Positions 63,901 through 64,000 of a DNA stretch of 64,000 nt are shown here, one piece after another (the stretch's first letter is position 1; the number at the start of each line of letters is the position of its first letter). Source of the DNA: Bombus terrestris (taxonomy: Eukaryota; Arthropoda; Insecta; Hymenoptera; Apidae); assembly GCF_910591885.1 (NCBI RefSeq), contig NW_025963573.1:1-64000 (forward strand), written 5' to 3'. The notes under the pieces were generated by a model, which saw nothing but the letters and a program-made list of their open reading frames with translations, made no database searches and was not told the origin of the DNA. Made by a program: the position numbers and the translations under genes.

Positions 63901-64000
63901 TAACGTTATATAATATTACTATATAACGTATAACGTTATATACTATTACTATATAACGTATAACGTTATATACTATTACTATATAAGGTATAACGATATA
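60961..64000. repeat. Terminal mosaic stretch, cut by the window end
   Basis: The stretch has landmarks at 61,231 and 63,121 (1,890 bp apart, a spacing also seen at 10,261-12,151 and 25,051-26,941), a cassette at 61,561, TGACGTTATA-TACTATTACG at 62,521 as in block Q, and TACGACTACT at 63,421. The window stops 10 bases into a TAACGATATA monomer, so the array continues to the right. Confidence 0.8.

Larger units (their letters stand above)
1..64000. repeat. 30-bp AT-rich satellite array filling the window
   Basis: Every 60-base line holds two copies of the same 30-bp unit, which starts TAACGTTATA and ends ATATAACGTA. The register never shifts, giving 2,133 complete monomers plus 10 bases. Most monomers are identical to the consensus or carry one to six substitutions from a limited set of recurrent variants. 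The consensus has 6 G+C in 30 (20%), two CpG steps, ten TpA steps and no run of three A or three T. No unique DNA, gene or mobile element interrupts it. I do not recognise the unit as a named satellite family. Long arrays of this kind are known from centromeric, pericentromeric, sex-chromosome and B-chromosome heterochromatin of eukaryotes; which of these applies here cannot be read from the sequence. Both array ends lie outside the window. Confidence 0.97.

Noticed and set aside
1..64000. CRISPR array
   Set aside because: Units are contiguous with no unique spacers, the variable part is itself a recurrent set of variants, and no cas genes are present. The length and copy number also do not fit.
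1..64000. Telomeric or subtelomeric repeat
   Set aside because: The unit does not resemble TTAGGG-type, TTTAGGG-type or TTAGG telomere repeats, lacks G-runs entirely, and has no strand G/T bias.
1..64000. Plasmid iteron cluster or replication origin in a prokaryote
   Set aside because: Iteron sets are short and next to a replication gene. Here 64 kb has no gene at all, and the multi-kilobase duplication structure is typical of eukaryotic satellites.
1..64000. TATA boxes or promoters from the repeated TATATA strings
   Set aside because: They arise in every monomer from the AT-rich sequence, with no associated coding region or distinct context.
1..64000. CENP-B box in the monomer
   Set aside because: The TTCG...CGGG core of the box is absent; the only nearby string, TTCCG in a variant monomer, lacks the second half.
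1..64000. Purely artificial or simulated sequence
   Set aside because: The shared private variants between large blocks, single-base differences between copies and uneven variant distribution look like natural satellite evolution. Assembly error in copy number remains possible and cannot be judged from sequence alone.

Overview
The whole 64 kb is one satellite DNA array. A 30-bp monomer repeats head to tail about 2,133 times, from base 1 to base 64,000, where the last copy is cut after 10 bases. I see no gene, RNA gene, transposon, CRISPR array or unique sequence. The monomer is 80% A+T. Its only G residues lie in two CpG steps. It is close to its own reverse complement: arms ACGTTATATA (monomer positions 3-12) and TATATAACGT (20-29) flank a 7-base loop, CTATTAC (13-19). 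Every line of the sequence stays in the same 30-bp register, so I find no net insertion or deletion that is not a multiple of 30 bp.

The array is not a plain homogeneous satellite. Roughly a dozen recurrent monomer variants are arranged in ordered cassettes, and these form an irregular, higher-order mosaic. A very recognisable variant dimer (first full copy at 871-930) occurs 44 times by my count, two of them altered, at spacings from 210 to 2,520 bp, always multiples of 30. The left part (1 to about 10.5 kb) lacks several variants that are common to the right and has its own smaller duplications. From about 10.6 kb onward the array is built largely from adjacent segmental duplications: 11,971-18,600 with 18,601-24,630 (6.63 and 6.03 kb); 25,141-28,800 with 28,801-32,460 (3.66 kb each); 35,401-41,850 with 41,851-48,300 (6.45 kb each, about four substitutions apart by eye); about 52,831-54,780 with 54,781-56,910; and 60,001-60,480 with 60,481-60,960. 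A 2.2-2.4 kb module recurs six times across these blocks.

The organism cannot be named from this sequence. A long satellite with multi-kilobase higher-order structure points to nuclear heterochromatin of a eukaryote (centromeric, pericentromeric, sex-chromosome or B-chromosome). Dense, retained CpG argues against a genome with heavy CpG methylation and deamination in this region. Both of these points are inference. Because 30 is divisible by 3, one frame on each strand is open through consensus monomers and yields decapeptide-repeat ORFs of up to 179 codons. I regard these as by-products of the repeat, not genes.
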